NCBI GenBank assembly: GCA_036006425.1
Contig: DASYPQ010000005.1
Location: 124,001 to 188,000 of the forward strand
Length of the DNA stretch: 64,000 nt
Source: DASYPQ01 sp036006425
GTDB lineage: Bacteria > Planctomycetota > UBA1135 > GCA-002686595
Direction of reading: 5' to 3'
Below, piece after piece: positions 17,172 through 27,046 of this stretch. The notes beneath the pieces are model-generated. The model was not told the origin of the DNA and did no database searches. It was given only the letters and a program-made list of their open reading frames with translations. The position numbers and the translations under genes were made by a program. How positions within the stretch are numbered: the first letter of the stretch is position 1; the number at the start of each line of letters is the position of its first letter.

Positions 17172-18091
17172 TGAGACTTTTTCCGGCACCGATGCTCGCG
17201 ATCGCCCTCGTGCTGGGGGCGTGCGCCTCCGACGGATCGCGCAAGTCGTCCGCGGGCGCGAAGATGGTGAAGGCCGAGGAGCTCCCGCCGGAACACCGCG
17301 CCGTCCTCGAGGCCTGGCGCGCAGGCGGCGCGGCGTGGGAGATCGAGCGCGAGCGCGTGCGAGGCGACGCCGAACTCACGCGCTTCCTCGTCGACAATCT
17401 CGTCGTGCAGATGGTCCGCTCGTTCGATCGATCGGCCATCGGCTCCGCCGTGCACCCCGACAGCCCGTTCACGCGCGCGCAGGCGGAGCTCGCGCTTTTC
17501 CCGGAGACCTCCGTGCCGGTCCTCGTCGAGCTCCTGCTCGTCCACGACGACATCGTCGCGTTCCTCGCGGCGGACACGCTGAAACGGATCGGCGTCGCGA
17601 CCGTCGATCCGGTCGCGAAGAAGCTCGGAGCGCCCGAGCCCGAGCTCCGGCGGCGCGTCGTCGAGCTCCTCGAGGCGCTCCCCGACAGTCCGTCGAACGA
17701 GCAGGCTCTCGAGGACGAGCTCGCTCGTCTCGTCGAGCACGACGGAGCCTGGATCGTGCGCGCCCAGGCGGCTCGGTCGCTCGGTGCGCGCGCCGCGCGC
17801 CGGAGCGGGAAAGGTCGCGCCGGCGCGGTCCTCGGGCGAGCGCTCTCGGACGTCGACGTCGAGGTCCAGAAGGCGGCGCTGCTCGCTCTCGTGGCGCTCG
17901 ACGAGCCGAGCGCCGTTCCGCTCCTGATCCGACGGCTGGAGCGCGCGGTCCGGGAGGGGGATCTGGCGGCGCTGCGCACGACCCAGACGGCGCTGAAGCG
18001 CCTGCTCGGCGAGACGCGCGATCTCGACCCGAACGAATGGTGGAAACGCTGGAGCGAGCGCGGGAATCCCGCTCCGCCGGATCCCCGTTGA
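17171..18091 (+). CDS. HEAT-like repeat lipoprotein
   Basis: 306 aa. Signal peptide with a clear lipobox (VLGAC). The C-terminal 200 residues are amphipathic helical pairs of HEAT/PBS-lyase type (VQKAALLALVALDEPSAVPLLIRRL is one repeat; only its pattern is cited). No catalytic motif is seen; a scaffold role is likely. The ATG overlaps the glycosyltransferase stop by one base, so it belongs to that operon. Confidence 0.68.
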   Translation: MRLFPAPMLAIALVLGACASDGSRKSSAGAKMVKAEELPPEHRAVLEAWRAGGAAWEIERERVRGDAELTRFLVDNLVVQMVRSFDRSAIGSAVHPDSPFTRAQAELALFPETSVPVLVELLLVHDDIVAFLAADTLKRIGVATVDPVAKKLGAPEPELRRRVVELLEALPDSPSNEQALEDELARLVEHDGAWIVRAQAARSLGARAARRSGKGRAGAVLGRALSDVDVEVQKAALLALVALDEPSAVPLLIRRLERAVREGDLAALRTTQTALKRLLGETRDLDPNEWWKRWSERGNPAPPDPR

Positions 18092-18128
18092 CCCGCGCGC
18101 GCACGGCGCGCAGAGTGCAGCGCCTCAC

Positions 18129-18680
18129 ATGGTCGACTGGAAGATCGCCCGGCGTCGCGACTGCTGCAGCGGCTGCTCGTCCACGTTCGAGGAAGGCGCG
18201 CGCCACGTCTCGACGCTCTCGCTGGGCACGGCGGATCTCGCGCGCGAGGACCTGTGTCTTCCGTGCTGGGAACGACGCGGAGCCGGCGACGAGATCTTTT
18301 TCTGGTTCACGCGTTTGCGCAGCGAACGCCGTGGTTTGCAGCTCGATCTGCCGATGCTCGAGCAGCTCTTCCTGCGTCTCGAAGGACGCGAGGAAGCGCG
18401 CATCCTCGAGCTGCGCTACGTGCTGTGCCTCCTGCTGATGCGCAAGAAACGCCTGAAGCTCGCGCGCGTCGTGCGCGATCCGCGCGAGACGATGGTCGTG
18501 CGTCGACCGCGCCGCGACGAGTCGCTGCACGTCGTCGTCTGCGACTTCGGCACGGAGCGCATCGACGAGCTCGGGCGCGAGCTCGTCGAGATCTTCGACG
18601 GCGCCGAGTCGTTCCCGGGGCCGGACGGCGCCCCGGCGAGCGGCGAGGAAGTCCCGCCACCCCTGGCCGCCGGCGCCTGA
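18129..18680 (+). CDS. Conserved-looking small protein with Cys pairs
   Basis: 183 aa. The N-terminus has RDCCSGCSSTF and, about 25 residues later, DLCLPCWE, a spacing that suggests a treble-clef or zinc-ribbon metal site. The middle is Leu/Arg-rich and helical (EARILELRYVLCLLLMRKKR), and the tail is acidic and Pro-rich. I do not recognise a family. It lies between the glycosyltransferase operon and mraZ. Its compact metal site plus basic helix would suit nucleic-acid or protein binding, but this is speculation. Confidence 0.65.
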   Translation: MVDWKIARRRDCCSGCSSTFEEGARHVSTLSLGTADLAREDLCLPCWERRGAGDEIFFWFTRLRSERRGLQLDLPMLEQLFLRLEGREEARILELRYVLCLLLMRKKRLKLARVVRDPRETMVVRRPRRDESLHVVVCDFGTERIDELGRELVEIFDGAESFPGPDGAPASGEEVPPPLAAGA

Positions 18681-18798
18681 GGAGCGCGCGCCCCGCAGTC
18701 CGTGGGGTAGTCAGGTGATCCCTGCCCCTATCCCTTGGGGTCGGGCTCCGGCCCCGCGACCTCGCGAAGTCCCCGCGTTTTCCCGCTCATTTTCCTCG

Positions 18799-18818
18799 GA
18801 TCCCCATTGCAGGGGATC
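18799..18818. repeat. Perfect inverted repeat upstream of mraZ
   Basis: GATCCCC (18799-18805) and GGGGATC (18812-18818) flank ATTGCA. This 7-bp perfect dyad lies 60 bp before the mraZ start. It may be an operator or a weak hairpin. Confidence 0.5.
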
Positions 18819-18841
18819 AGGTGGGGTGGAGAATCACCCCC

Positions 18842-18866
18842 GTGGCGCAGAGTGGAGGAGAGTGGA
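18842..18866 (+). promoter_or_regulatory. Candidate MraZ box: three GTGG units at 10-bp spacing
   Basis: GTGGC (18842), GTGGA (18852) and GTGGA (18862) recur at exact 10-bp intervals and end 12 bp before the mraZ GTG. MraZ of other bacteria binds direct TGGGN/GTGG-like repeats with 10-bp periodicity upstream of its own operon, so this is probably the autoregulatory operator. The repeats also supply the purine-rich ribosome-binding region, so bound MraZ could hinder both transcription and initiation. The cores lack the third G of TGGG. Confidence 0.55.
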
Positions 18867-18878
18867 GGGGGGGCGGCC

Positions 18879-19340
18879 GTGTTCTGCGGTAACAGCGCGC
18901 ACACGCTCGACGAGAAAGGCCGCGTTTTCGTGTCGAAACGCTTCCAAGAGGGACTCTCGCGCACAGAGGACGGCACTCTCGTCGCGTACCTCTCGCGCGG
19001 ACAGGACGCGTGCCTGTACCTCTTCTCGGAGTCCGGCTTCCAGCGCGCGCTCGCGGAGCTGAACACCAGCGTCTTCAGCGGCGAAGACCTGCGCGGCGTG
19101 AAGCGCGTCTTCCTCGCGAACACGGTGCGCGTCGAGCTCGATGGATCCGGTCGGATCCTGATCCCGGAGAAGCAGCGCGACGGCGCGGGACTCGGTCGGG
19201 ACATCGTGATGGTCGGCGTCGGTGATCGCGCCGAGATCTGGCCCAAGGCTGCTTGGGAGAAGTACGAAGCCGCGAATCTGAAGAAACTCGATCACATCGA
19301 TCGCGTCCTCGCCGGGGAACCGACGCGGACCCAGGGATAG
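18879..19340 (+). CDS. mraZ: Transcriptional regulator MraZ
   Basis: 153 aa. MraZ is the AbrB-like DNA-binding regulator at the head of dcw clusters. Two SpoVT-AbrB-type halves are visible: HTLDEKGRVFVSKRFQ (about 8-23) and VRVELDGSGRILIPEKQR (about 85-102), each with the DxxGR loop. GTG at 18879 gives the usual short N-terminus (VFCGNSAHTLDEKGR); longer upstream readings lack similarity. A GGAGGAGAGTGGAGG tract precedes the start. It is the first gene of the wall/division operon. Confidence 0.92.
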   Translation: MFCGNSAHTLDEKGRVFVSKRFQEGLSRTEDGTLVAYLSRGQDACLYLFSESGFQRALAELNTSVFSGEDLRGVKRVFLANTVRVELDGSGRILIPEKQRDGAGLGRDIVMVGVGDRAEIWPKAAWEKYEAANLKKLDHIDRVLAGEPTRTQG

Positions 19341-19360
19341 GCGGAGGAGAGGGAAAGGCC

Positions 19361-20320
19361 GTGCTCGGTACGGAGATGGCGCAGTCGCGTGGTCGAGGAG
19401 CTGGCGACGAGGCACGTGCCTCGCACGTCCCCGTTCTCGCCGCGGAGGTCGTGCAGCTCTTCCGTCCGCTCGAGCCCGCCGGGTTCTGGATCGTCGACGG
19501 AACGGTCGGGCTCGGAGGCCACGCGGAGCTCCTGCTCGACGCGCTCCCGGGCGCGAACGTGCTCGGCGTCGATCAGGATCCGGAGGCGATCGCGCTCGCC
19601 CGCCCGAGGCTCGAGCGGTTCGGTCCGCGGGCGCGGCTCGTGTGCGGGCGCCTGTCGCAACTCGCCGGCATCGTGCACGCGGAGGAGATCGGTCCGGTCC
19701 TGGGACTCCTCTTCGATCTCGGCGTGTCGTCGCTGCAGCTCGACCGGCCGACGCGCGGCTTCTCGTTCCAGGGCGACGGACCGCTCGACATGCGCATGGA
19801 TCCGTCGCGCGACCGGACCGCGGCGGACATCGTGAACACGTGGGACGAGAGCGATCTCGCGGATCTCTTCTACTACGAGGGCGGAGAGACGCGCGCGCGC
19901 ACGATCGCACGCGCGATCGTCGAGGCGCGCCAGCGCGCCCCGTTCCGTCGCACGGGCGGACTCGCGGAGGCGATCACGGTGGCGCTCGGCCCGAGTGCGC
20001 GGTCCTCGAAGATCCACCCGGCGACGCGCGTGTTCCAGGCCCTGCGCCGCGCCGTGAACGAGGAAGGGGACGAGCTGCTCGCGGCACTCGCCGCGTCGGA
20101 GCACGTGCTCGCGCCGGGCGGAAGGCTCGTCGTCTTGAGCTTCCATTCGGGCGAGGACCGCGAGGTCAAGCGCTTCTTCGCGGAAGGCGCGCGCGAACGA
20201 CGCTGGACCACACTGACGAAGAAGCCGCTCGAAGCGGCCCAATCCGAGATCCGCGGGAACCCGCGGGCGCGCTCGGCGAAGTTGCGCGCCGCCGCGCGCG
20301 GCGAGGAGAGTGCGACGTGA
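19361..20320 (+). CDS. rsmH: 16S rRNA m4C1402 methyltransferase RsmH (MraW)
   Basis: 319 aa. RsmH N4-methylates C1402 of 16S rRNA using SAM. Motifs: HVPVLAAEVVQLF start, DGTVGLGGHAELLL (SAM-binding loop), LLFDLGVSSLQLD, RGFSFQGDGPLDMRMD, and the C-terminal LSFHSGEDREVKRFF. The GTG at 19361 has GGAGGAGAGGG about 8 bases upstream; ATG at 19376 is an alternative. The gene lies 20 bp after mraZ and its stop overlaps the next GTG. Confidence 0.95.
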   Translation: MLGTEMAQSRGRGAGDEARASHVPVLAAEVVQLFRPLEPAGFWIVDGTVGLGGHAELLLDALPGANVLGVDQDPEAIALARPRLERFGPRARLVCGRLSQLAGIVHAEEIGPVLGLLFDLGVSSLQLDRPTRGFSFQGDGPLDMRMDPSRDRTAADIVNTWDESDLADLFYYEGGETRARTIARAIVEARQRAPFRRTGGLAEAITVALGPSARSSKIHPATRVFQALRRAVNEEGDELLAALAASEHVLAPGGRLVVLSFHSGEDREVKRFFAEGARERRWTTLTKKPLEAAQSEIRGNPRARSAKLRAAARGEESAT

Positions 20321-20562
20321 CCCGCCTGGTCCTCTGCGCCGTCCTGTGCGGATCGACGATCGTGCTCGCCCTCGTCAGCACCGCCGTGCAGTCGCGGAAT
20401 CGCGAGCGCGGCATCGCGCTCGACAGCCTGAAGCGCGAGTGCGACATGCTCGAAGCGATCAACGGCGACCGTTGCGAACGCATCCTCGCCATCGACTGGC
20501 GACGGCTGCCGAACGATGCGAACCCGCGGCCGGTCGTGGCGGAACGGAGGCCGGCGCAGTGA
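20317..20562 (+). CDS. FtsL-like small bitopic protein
   Basis: 81 aa. It starts at GTG overlapping the rsmH stop (GTGA). One membrane helix (LVLCAVLCGSTIVLALVSTA) is followed by a charged, probably coiled-coil stretch (RGIALDSLKRECDMLEA). Size, topology and position between rsmH and the ftsI-type gene match FtsL, a divisome scaffold that pairs with FtsB and activates FtsW/FtsI. FtsL sequences diverge too far for direct recognition, so the call rests on synteny and topology. The coil is shorter than in typical FtsL. Confidence 0.6.
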   Translation: MTRLVLCAVLCGSTIVLALVSTAVQSRNRERGIALDSLKRECDMLEAINGDRCERILAIDWRRLPNDANPRPVVAERRPAQ

Positions 20563-23021
20563 GCGTCCCTGGCACGCTGCAGCCCTGCGCTCCGGACGGA
20601 CGGCCGTCCGCGTCCGGACTCAAGCCGACGACGGCCTTCGTCCTCGTCGCCGCCGTCCTGGGACTCATCGCGCTGAAAGCCGGGAAGATCGCGCTCTTCG
20701 ACGCCGGCGAGGAACCGCACAACCTCGTCCAGCAGAAGGTCCCGGAAGTGACGTTCGACATCGTCGACTCGAGCGGCACGCCGATGGCGCTCCCCGTCGG
20801 GCGTCTCGAGCTCGACATCTCGCCGAACGCCGCGTGGCAGGCGCACACGCCGCGGCTGATGGCGGAGAAGCTCGCCGCCGCGCTCGGCCCGAAATACCCG
20901 GCCGAGAAGCTCCTCGAGATCATGCTCCCGGACGCGAAGAAGGGCTTGATCCGCGTCACGGACGATCCGTTCGTGCTCGACGCGGCGCAGGCGCGCGCCG
21001 TGAAGCACTGGATCGAGACCGGCGCTCCGCGCGACGGCGCCGAGCCGCTGCGCATGCGCGGATTCGGCCTCGTAGCCGGCGATCGTCCCTCCTCCTACGC
21101 GGTGATCTGGCGGCCGGTCGAGGCCCTGAGCGAGGAGGCGCGCGTCGAGCACGGCTTCTCGCGCCCGCTCGACTGGTCGCGGCGCATCGCCGACGACCTG
21201 TACGCGTGCCTCCACGGCCGGCCGATCCGCGAGGCGCTCGCGACGGACGAGGAAGTCGCGGTGGCGAGGCGCCAGATCTGGTCGGCGCTGATGCCGTCGC
21301 AGTTCAAGTGCGTCGTCCGCGAAGTCGCGCCCGAGACGGCGATGGCCGTGTGGAAGCTGCTCAAGGACGAGCGCGTGCGCGACCACCAGATGGATCTCGT
21401 CCGCGTCGGTCGGCGCGTCTACCCCGGTCGCGCGGGCGCCGGCGACGACCCGCCGCTCGGCGTCCTCGGGCGATGGGCGACTCCGGAGACGCGCGACGCC
21501 CGGGAGTCGGTGCGCAAGGAGCTCGGCCTGCCCGAGGACCGCCTGTGCACCGAGGCCGAGCTCTCCCAGCTCGCGACCGGTACCTCGCGGCGCGTGTACC
21601 ACCCGCGCCCGCAGAGCGGGATCGAGCTGCTCGCGCAGACCCTCCTCCTCGAACCGCAGTGGAGCGACCTCGCGCGCCGGCAGGAGCAGTACCTCTTCCT
21701 CGCCAACCAGGCCCCGCGACAGCCCCAGCAGCTCTATTTCCAGGAGCTCGTGCCGGCCAGCGAGACGCCCCACGTCGTCACGACGCTCGACCTGCCGCTC
21801 CAGCGGCGGGTCCGGCTCGAGCTCGAGAAGGTGATGGAGAAGCACCGTCCGGCCGTGGCGATGGCGATCGCGCTGGACGTAGCGACGGGCAAGGTCCTCG
21901 CGGTCGACGCGATCGATCCCTACGGCATGGGCGGCTTCCTGCCGACGTTCCACACGTTCACGCCGGGCTCGACGATGAAGGTCGTCGTCATGGCGACCGC
22001 GCTGGAGGCCGGCGTGATCACGCCGACGTCGCGCTTCGACTCCTTCAACGGCCATCTCCAGCTCGGCGGCCACAAGATCGGCGAGGCGGAGAACCAGAAG
22101 ACGGGGATCCTCACCGCGGCGGAGGGCCTCGCCTACTCGTGCAACGCGGTCCTCGCGCAGATCGGCCTCTTGATCCCGCAGAAGGACTTCCACCAGAGGT
22201 TCCTCGACCTCGGCTACTCGAAGTACCCGAACGCGGGGCTCGGCGCCGAGCGCCGGGGCTCGGTTCCGCCGCTGCCGTGGAAGCCGAACTGGGATCAGGC
22301 GTCGGTCAGCTTCGGGCACCAGCTCGCGGTGACGCTCTGGCAGCACGCCGCGGGGCTCGCGAGCGTGATCCGCGGCGGCGAGTACCGACCGCTCGCGCTG
22401 GTCGAGGCGATCGAGCAAGGCGGCGTGCGGCGACCGGTCCCGCTCGCCGATCCGGAGCGCGTTTTCTCGCAGCGAACCTGCGACGAAGTGCGCGAGATGA
22501 TGAATCTCGGAGCTAGAGAGGGCACCGGCAAGAGGGTCTACTGCCCCTACCTCGAGATGGGCACCAAGACCGGCACCGCGCAGAAGGTCGGCACCGAAAT
22601 CTGTCTGCACGCGGAGCTCGAACACAACCGCATCCACGGCTGTCACGGCGCGAAAGCGTGTCGACGCGCGCTCGTCGGCGTGCACGACGCGCACCGCGGT
22701 CCCTGCTACACGTCGTCGATGTGCGCGTTCGGCCGGCTGCCGGGCACGGAGCGCGAGATCATGGTGCTCGTCGTCGTCGACGAGCCGCGCGGCAACCTCA
22801 AGTTCGGCGCAGACGTCGCCGGTCCCGCCGCGATCGCGATCCTCGAGGAAGCTCTCGGCAGCCGCCGCGACGGCGTGCGCCCGCCCGAGCTGTCGCCGGA
22901 AGGATTCGCCGAGATGGTCCTCGAGAAGCCTTCCGCTCGCGTCGCGCGCGCCGCAGTCGGCGCCGCGGTGAACAACGTTCTCCCGCTGCCGTGGGAGGAG
23001 GGTCGACTTGCGGCTCGCTGA
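20559..23021 (+). CDS. ftsI: FtsI/PBP2-type peptidoglycan transpeptidase
   Basis: 820 aa. A monofunctional penicillin-binding protein that crosslinks septal peptidoglycan. One N-terminal membrane helix (about 22-45), a long periplasmic pedestal (about 50-410) and a transpeptidase domain with all three motifs: S471-TMK474, S527-CN and K670-TGT. Unusual features are the large pedestal (family members are often 550-650 aa) and a Cys-rich insertion after the KTGT strand with C682, C695, C701, C716 and C722. GTG start overlaps the ftsL-like stop. It should act with the FtsW encoded at 27046. Confidence 0.9.
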   Translation: MSVPGTLQPCAPDGRPSASGLKPTTAFVLVAAVLGLIALKAGKIALFDAGEEPHNLVQQKVPEVTFDIVDSSGTPMALPVGRLELDISPNAAWQAHTPRLMAEKLAAALGPKYPAEKLLEIMLPDAKKGLIRVTDDPFVLDAAQARAVKHWIETGAPRDGAEPLRMRGFGLVAGDRPSSYAVIWRPVEALSEEARVEHGFSRPLDWSRRIADDLYACLHGRPIREALATDEEVAVARRQIWSALMPSQFKCVVREVAPETAMAVWKLLKDERVRDHQMDLVRVGRRVYPGRAGAGDDPPLGVLGRWATPETRDARESVRKELGLPEDRLCTEAELSQLATGTSRRVYHPRPQSGIELLAQTLLLEPQWSDLARRQEQYLFLANQAPRQPQQLYFQELVPASETPHVVTTLDLPLQRRVRLELEKVMEKHRPAVAMAIALDVATGKVLAVDAIDPYGMGGFLPTFHTFTPGSTMKVVVMATALEAGVITPTSRFDSFNGHLQLGGHKIGEAENQKTGILTAAEGLAYSCNAVLAQIGLLIPQKDFHQRFLDLGYSKYPNAGLGAERRGSVPPLPWKPNWDQASVSFGHQLAVTLWQHAAGLASVIRGGEYRPLALVEAIEQGGVRRPVPLADPERVFSQRTCDEVREMMNLGAREGTGKRVYCPYLEMGTKTGTAQKVGTEICLHAELEHNRIHGCHGAKACRRALVGVHDAHRGPCYTSSMCAFGRLPGTEREIMVLVVVDEPRGNLKFGADVAGPAAIAILEEALGSRRDGVRPPELSPEGFAEMVLEKPSARVARAAVGAAVNNVLPLPWEEGRLAAR

Positions 23022-24494
23022 ATTCGTGCAGGCACTGGGGGGGTCCGCTCCGCCTCTTGCAGGCGGCGGACCGCAGATCGCCGGCGTCCACCTCGACAGC
23101 CGTCGAGTGGGCGCCGGGGATCTGTTCGCGGCATTGCCCGGCACGCGCGACGACGGCGCGCGGTTCGCCGCCGACGCGGTCGCGCGCGGCGCAGCCGCGA
23201 TCCTGGCGCCGCATCCGATGGACGTCGCCGCACCGGTGTGGGTCCACCCCGACGCGCGCCGCATCGCCGGCGAAGCCGCGGCGCTCGCGTACGGCGAGCC
23301 CTCGAGCAGCATGTTCGTCGTCGGCGTCACCGGCACGAACGGGAAGACGACGACCGCGCACCTCGCCGGGCATCTGCTGCGTTCCGCGGGTCGACGACCC
23401 GCGGTGCTCGGCACGACGGGGAATCGCCTCGCCGACGGGAAGCTGCTCGCGGCGACGCACACGACACCCGACGCGCCCGCGCTCCAGCGCCTGCTCGTCG
23501 CGCACCGCGAGCTCGGCGGCGACAGCGTCGCGCTCGAGGCGAGTTCCCACGCGCTCGATCAGGAGCGCACCGCCGGCGTCGCGTTCGACGTCGCGATCTT
23601 CACGAACCTGACGCGCGACCACCTCGATTACCACGGGGATCTCGAGCGCTACGCGGCGGCGAAGGAGCGGCTCTTCCTCTCCTTGCGGCCCGGAGCGAAC
23701 GCGGTAATCCACGCGGACGATCCGGCCGCCGAGCGCATGGCGCGCGCGGCGCAGAGCCGGGGTGCACGCGTCCTCACGTACAGCGCCAGACTGCGGGGCG
23801 ACCTCGTCGCCTCCGCGTTGAAGTCCGATCTCTCGGGCACGCAGATCGTCATCTTTGGGATGGGGATCTCTAGAACGAATCTGCGATTGCCCTTGGCCGG
23901 ACGACACAACGTGGAGAACGCCTTGGCCGCCGCCGCAGCGGCGCTGCTTTCGGGAGCGAGCCCCTCCGATGTCCTCGGGGGGCTCGCTTCCGCTTCGCCT
24001 GCTCCCGGTCGACTCGAGCCGGTCGAGACCGGCGAGCGCGGATTCCGCGTGCTCGTCGACTACGCGCACAGCGAGGACGCGCTCGCGAACGTGTGCCGCG
24101 CCGTGCGCGGCGCGCTCGAGGGGACGCCCGGTCGCTCGGGCCGCCGCGGCCGGCTGATCGTCGTGTTCGGATGCGGCGGCGACCGCGACCGGGGCAAGCG
24201 CGCGCCGATGGGCCGCGTCGTGAACGAGCTCGCCGATCTCGCGATCGTCACGAGCGACAACCCGCGCAGCGAGGACCCGATGGCGATCATCGACGAGGTC
24301 CTCGTCGGCATGGAGCCCGGGATCGCGGACCGGCGCGTCGAGCCCGACCGCCGCCGCGCGATCGAGACCGCGGTGCAGAACGCGCGCACGGGCGACGTCG
24401 TGCTGATCGCGGGCAAGGGCCACGAGACCACGCAGATCGTCGGCGAGCGCGTGCTCGAGTTCGACGACCGCAGGATCGCCGCCGAGGTGCTCGG

Positions 24495-24498
<4 letters not shown>
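23008..24498 (+). CDS. murE: UDP-MurNAc-L-Ala-D-Glu:meso-DAP ligase MurE
   Basis: 496 aa. It adds the third amino acid to the peptidoglycan stem peptide. The ATP loop is GTNGKTTTAHLAG; the UMAG-binding TTPDAPALQ and EASSHALDQ motifs are present. SDNPRSEDP carries the DNPR motif diagnostic of meso-diaminopimelate specificity, so the wall is probably DAP-type. TTG start at 23008 with GGGAGGAGGG six bases upstream; it overlaps the ftsI end by 14 bp. The stop overlaps murF (ATGA). Confidence 0.95.
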
Positions 24499-25897
<1,399 letters not shown>

Positions 25898-25898
<1 letters not shown>

Positions 25899-27046
25899 TG
25901 CTCTCGCAGTTCCTCGACGAGATCGTGGGCTGGCGCCTCTTCGGCTACATCTCGTTCCGGATGGCGATGGCCGGATTCACGGCGTTCGCGTTCGCGCTGT
26001 GGTGGGGCGGACCGACGATTCGCTGGCTCGCGCGCCACAAGGTCGGCGAGGACGTGACGAAGACCGATTCGCCCGAGCTCGCGGAGCACTCGAAGAAAGT
26101 CGGGAAGCGCGACACGCCGACGATGGGAGGGAGCTTCCTCGTCGGCTCGCTGCTCGCCTCCGTGCTCCTGTGGGGGAGGCTCGACAACCTCCACGTCGTC
26201 CTCGCGGTCCTCCTGACGGCCGGATTCGCCGCGGTCGGCTTCGTCGACGACTTCAAGAAGCTCACGATCCCGAAGTCGAAGGGACTCTCCGTCCGCTCGA
26301 AGATGCTCGGCCTGAGCGTCGTCGCGCTCGCGGCCCTCTCGGCCCTCGCGTGGTACGCGCAGACGAGCGGACGCGGCACCCTGCTCGCCCTCTACCCGCC
26401 GTTCCTGAAGGACGTCGCGATCGGTCTCTCGTCGCTCGGCCTCCTCGGCGTCGCGATCTTCCTCGCGTTCGAGTGGCTGGTCGTCGTCGGCACGTCGAAC
26501 GCCTGCAACATCACGGACGGTCTCGACGGGCTCGCCGCGGGTTGCATGATCATCACCGGCCTCGCGCTCTCCATCTTCTGCTACGTGACGGGCCGGCCGG
26601 ACTGGACGGCGTACCTGTCGCTGCCGCACATCGGCGCGGCGTCGGAGATGGCGGTCGTCGGCGGCGCGCTGTGCGGCGCGTGCCTCGGCTTCCTGTGGTT
26701 CAACGCGTACCCGGCCAAGGTGTTCATGGGCGATTCGGGGTCGCTCCCGCTCGGCGGTCTGCTCGCATGGATGGCGCTCGTCGCCAAGCAGGAGCTCGTG
26801 CTCCCGCTCCTCGGCTTCGTCTTCTTCGCCGAGCTGGGGTCGAGCTGGCTCCAGACGCAGTACTTCCGGCGCACGGGCGGGAAGCGGCTGTTCACGGTCG
26901 CTCCGATCCACCACGGACTGCAGCTCAAGGGCGGCGTCTTCTCTCCGGGCGCCGCGCCGTGGCACGAGGCGACGATCGTCGTCCGCGCCTGGATCGTCGC
27001 CGGAGTCTGCGCGATCGCGGGCCTCTCGCTGATGAAGGTGCGCTGA
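25898..27046 (+). CDS. mraY: Phospho-MurNAc-pentapeptide translocase MraY
   Basis: 382 aa, about ten membrane helices. It transfers phospho-MurNAc-pentapeptide to undecaprenyl phosphate to make lipid I. Key motifs: DTPTMGG, FVDDFKK (catalytic Asp pair), ACNITDGLDGLAAG and FMGDSGSLPLGG. The usual PIHHHFELKGW loop reads PIHHGLQLKG and is followed by an extra GVFSPGAAP stretch, so the third His is Gly and the loop is longer. The ATG overlaps the murF stop by one base. Confidence 0.94.
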
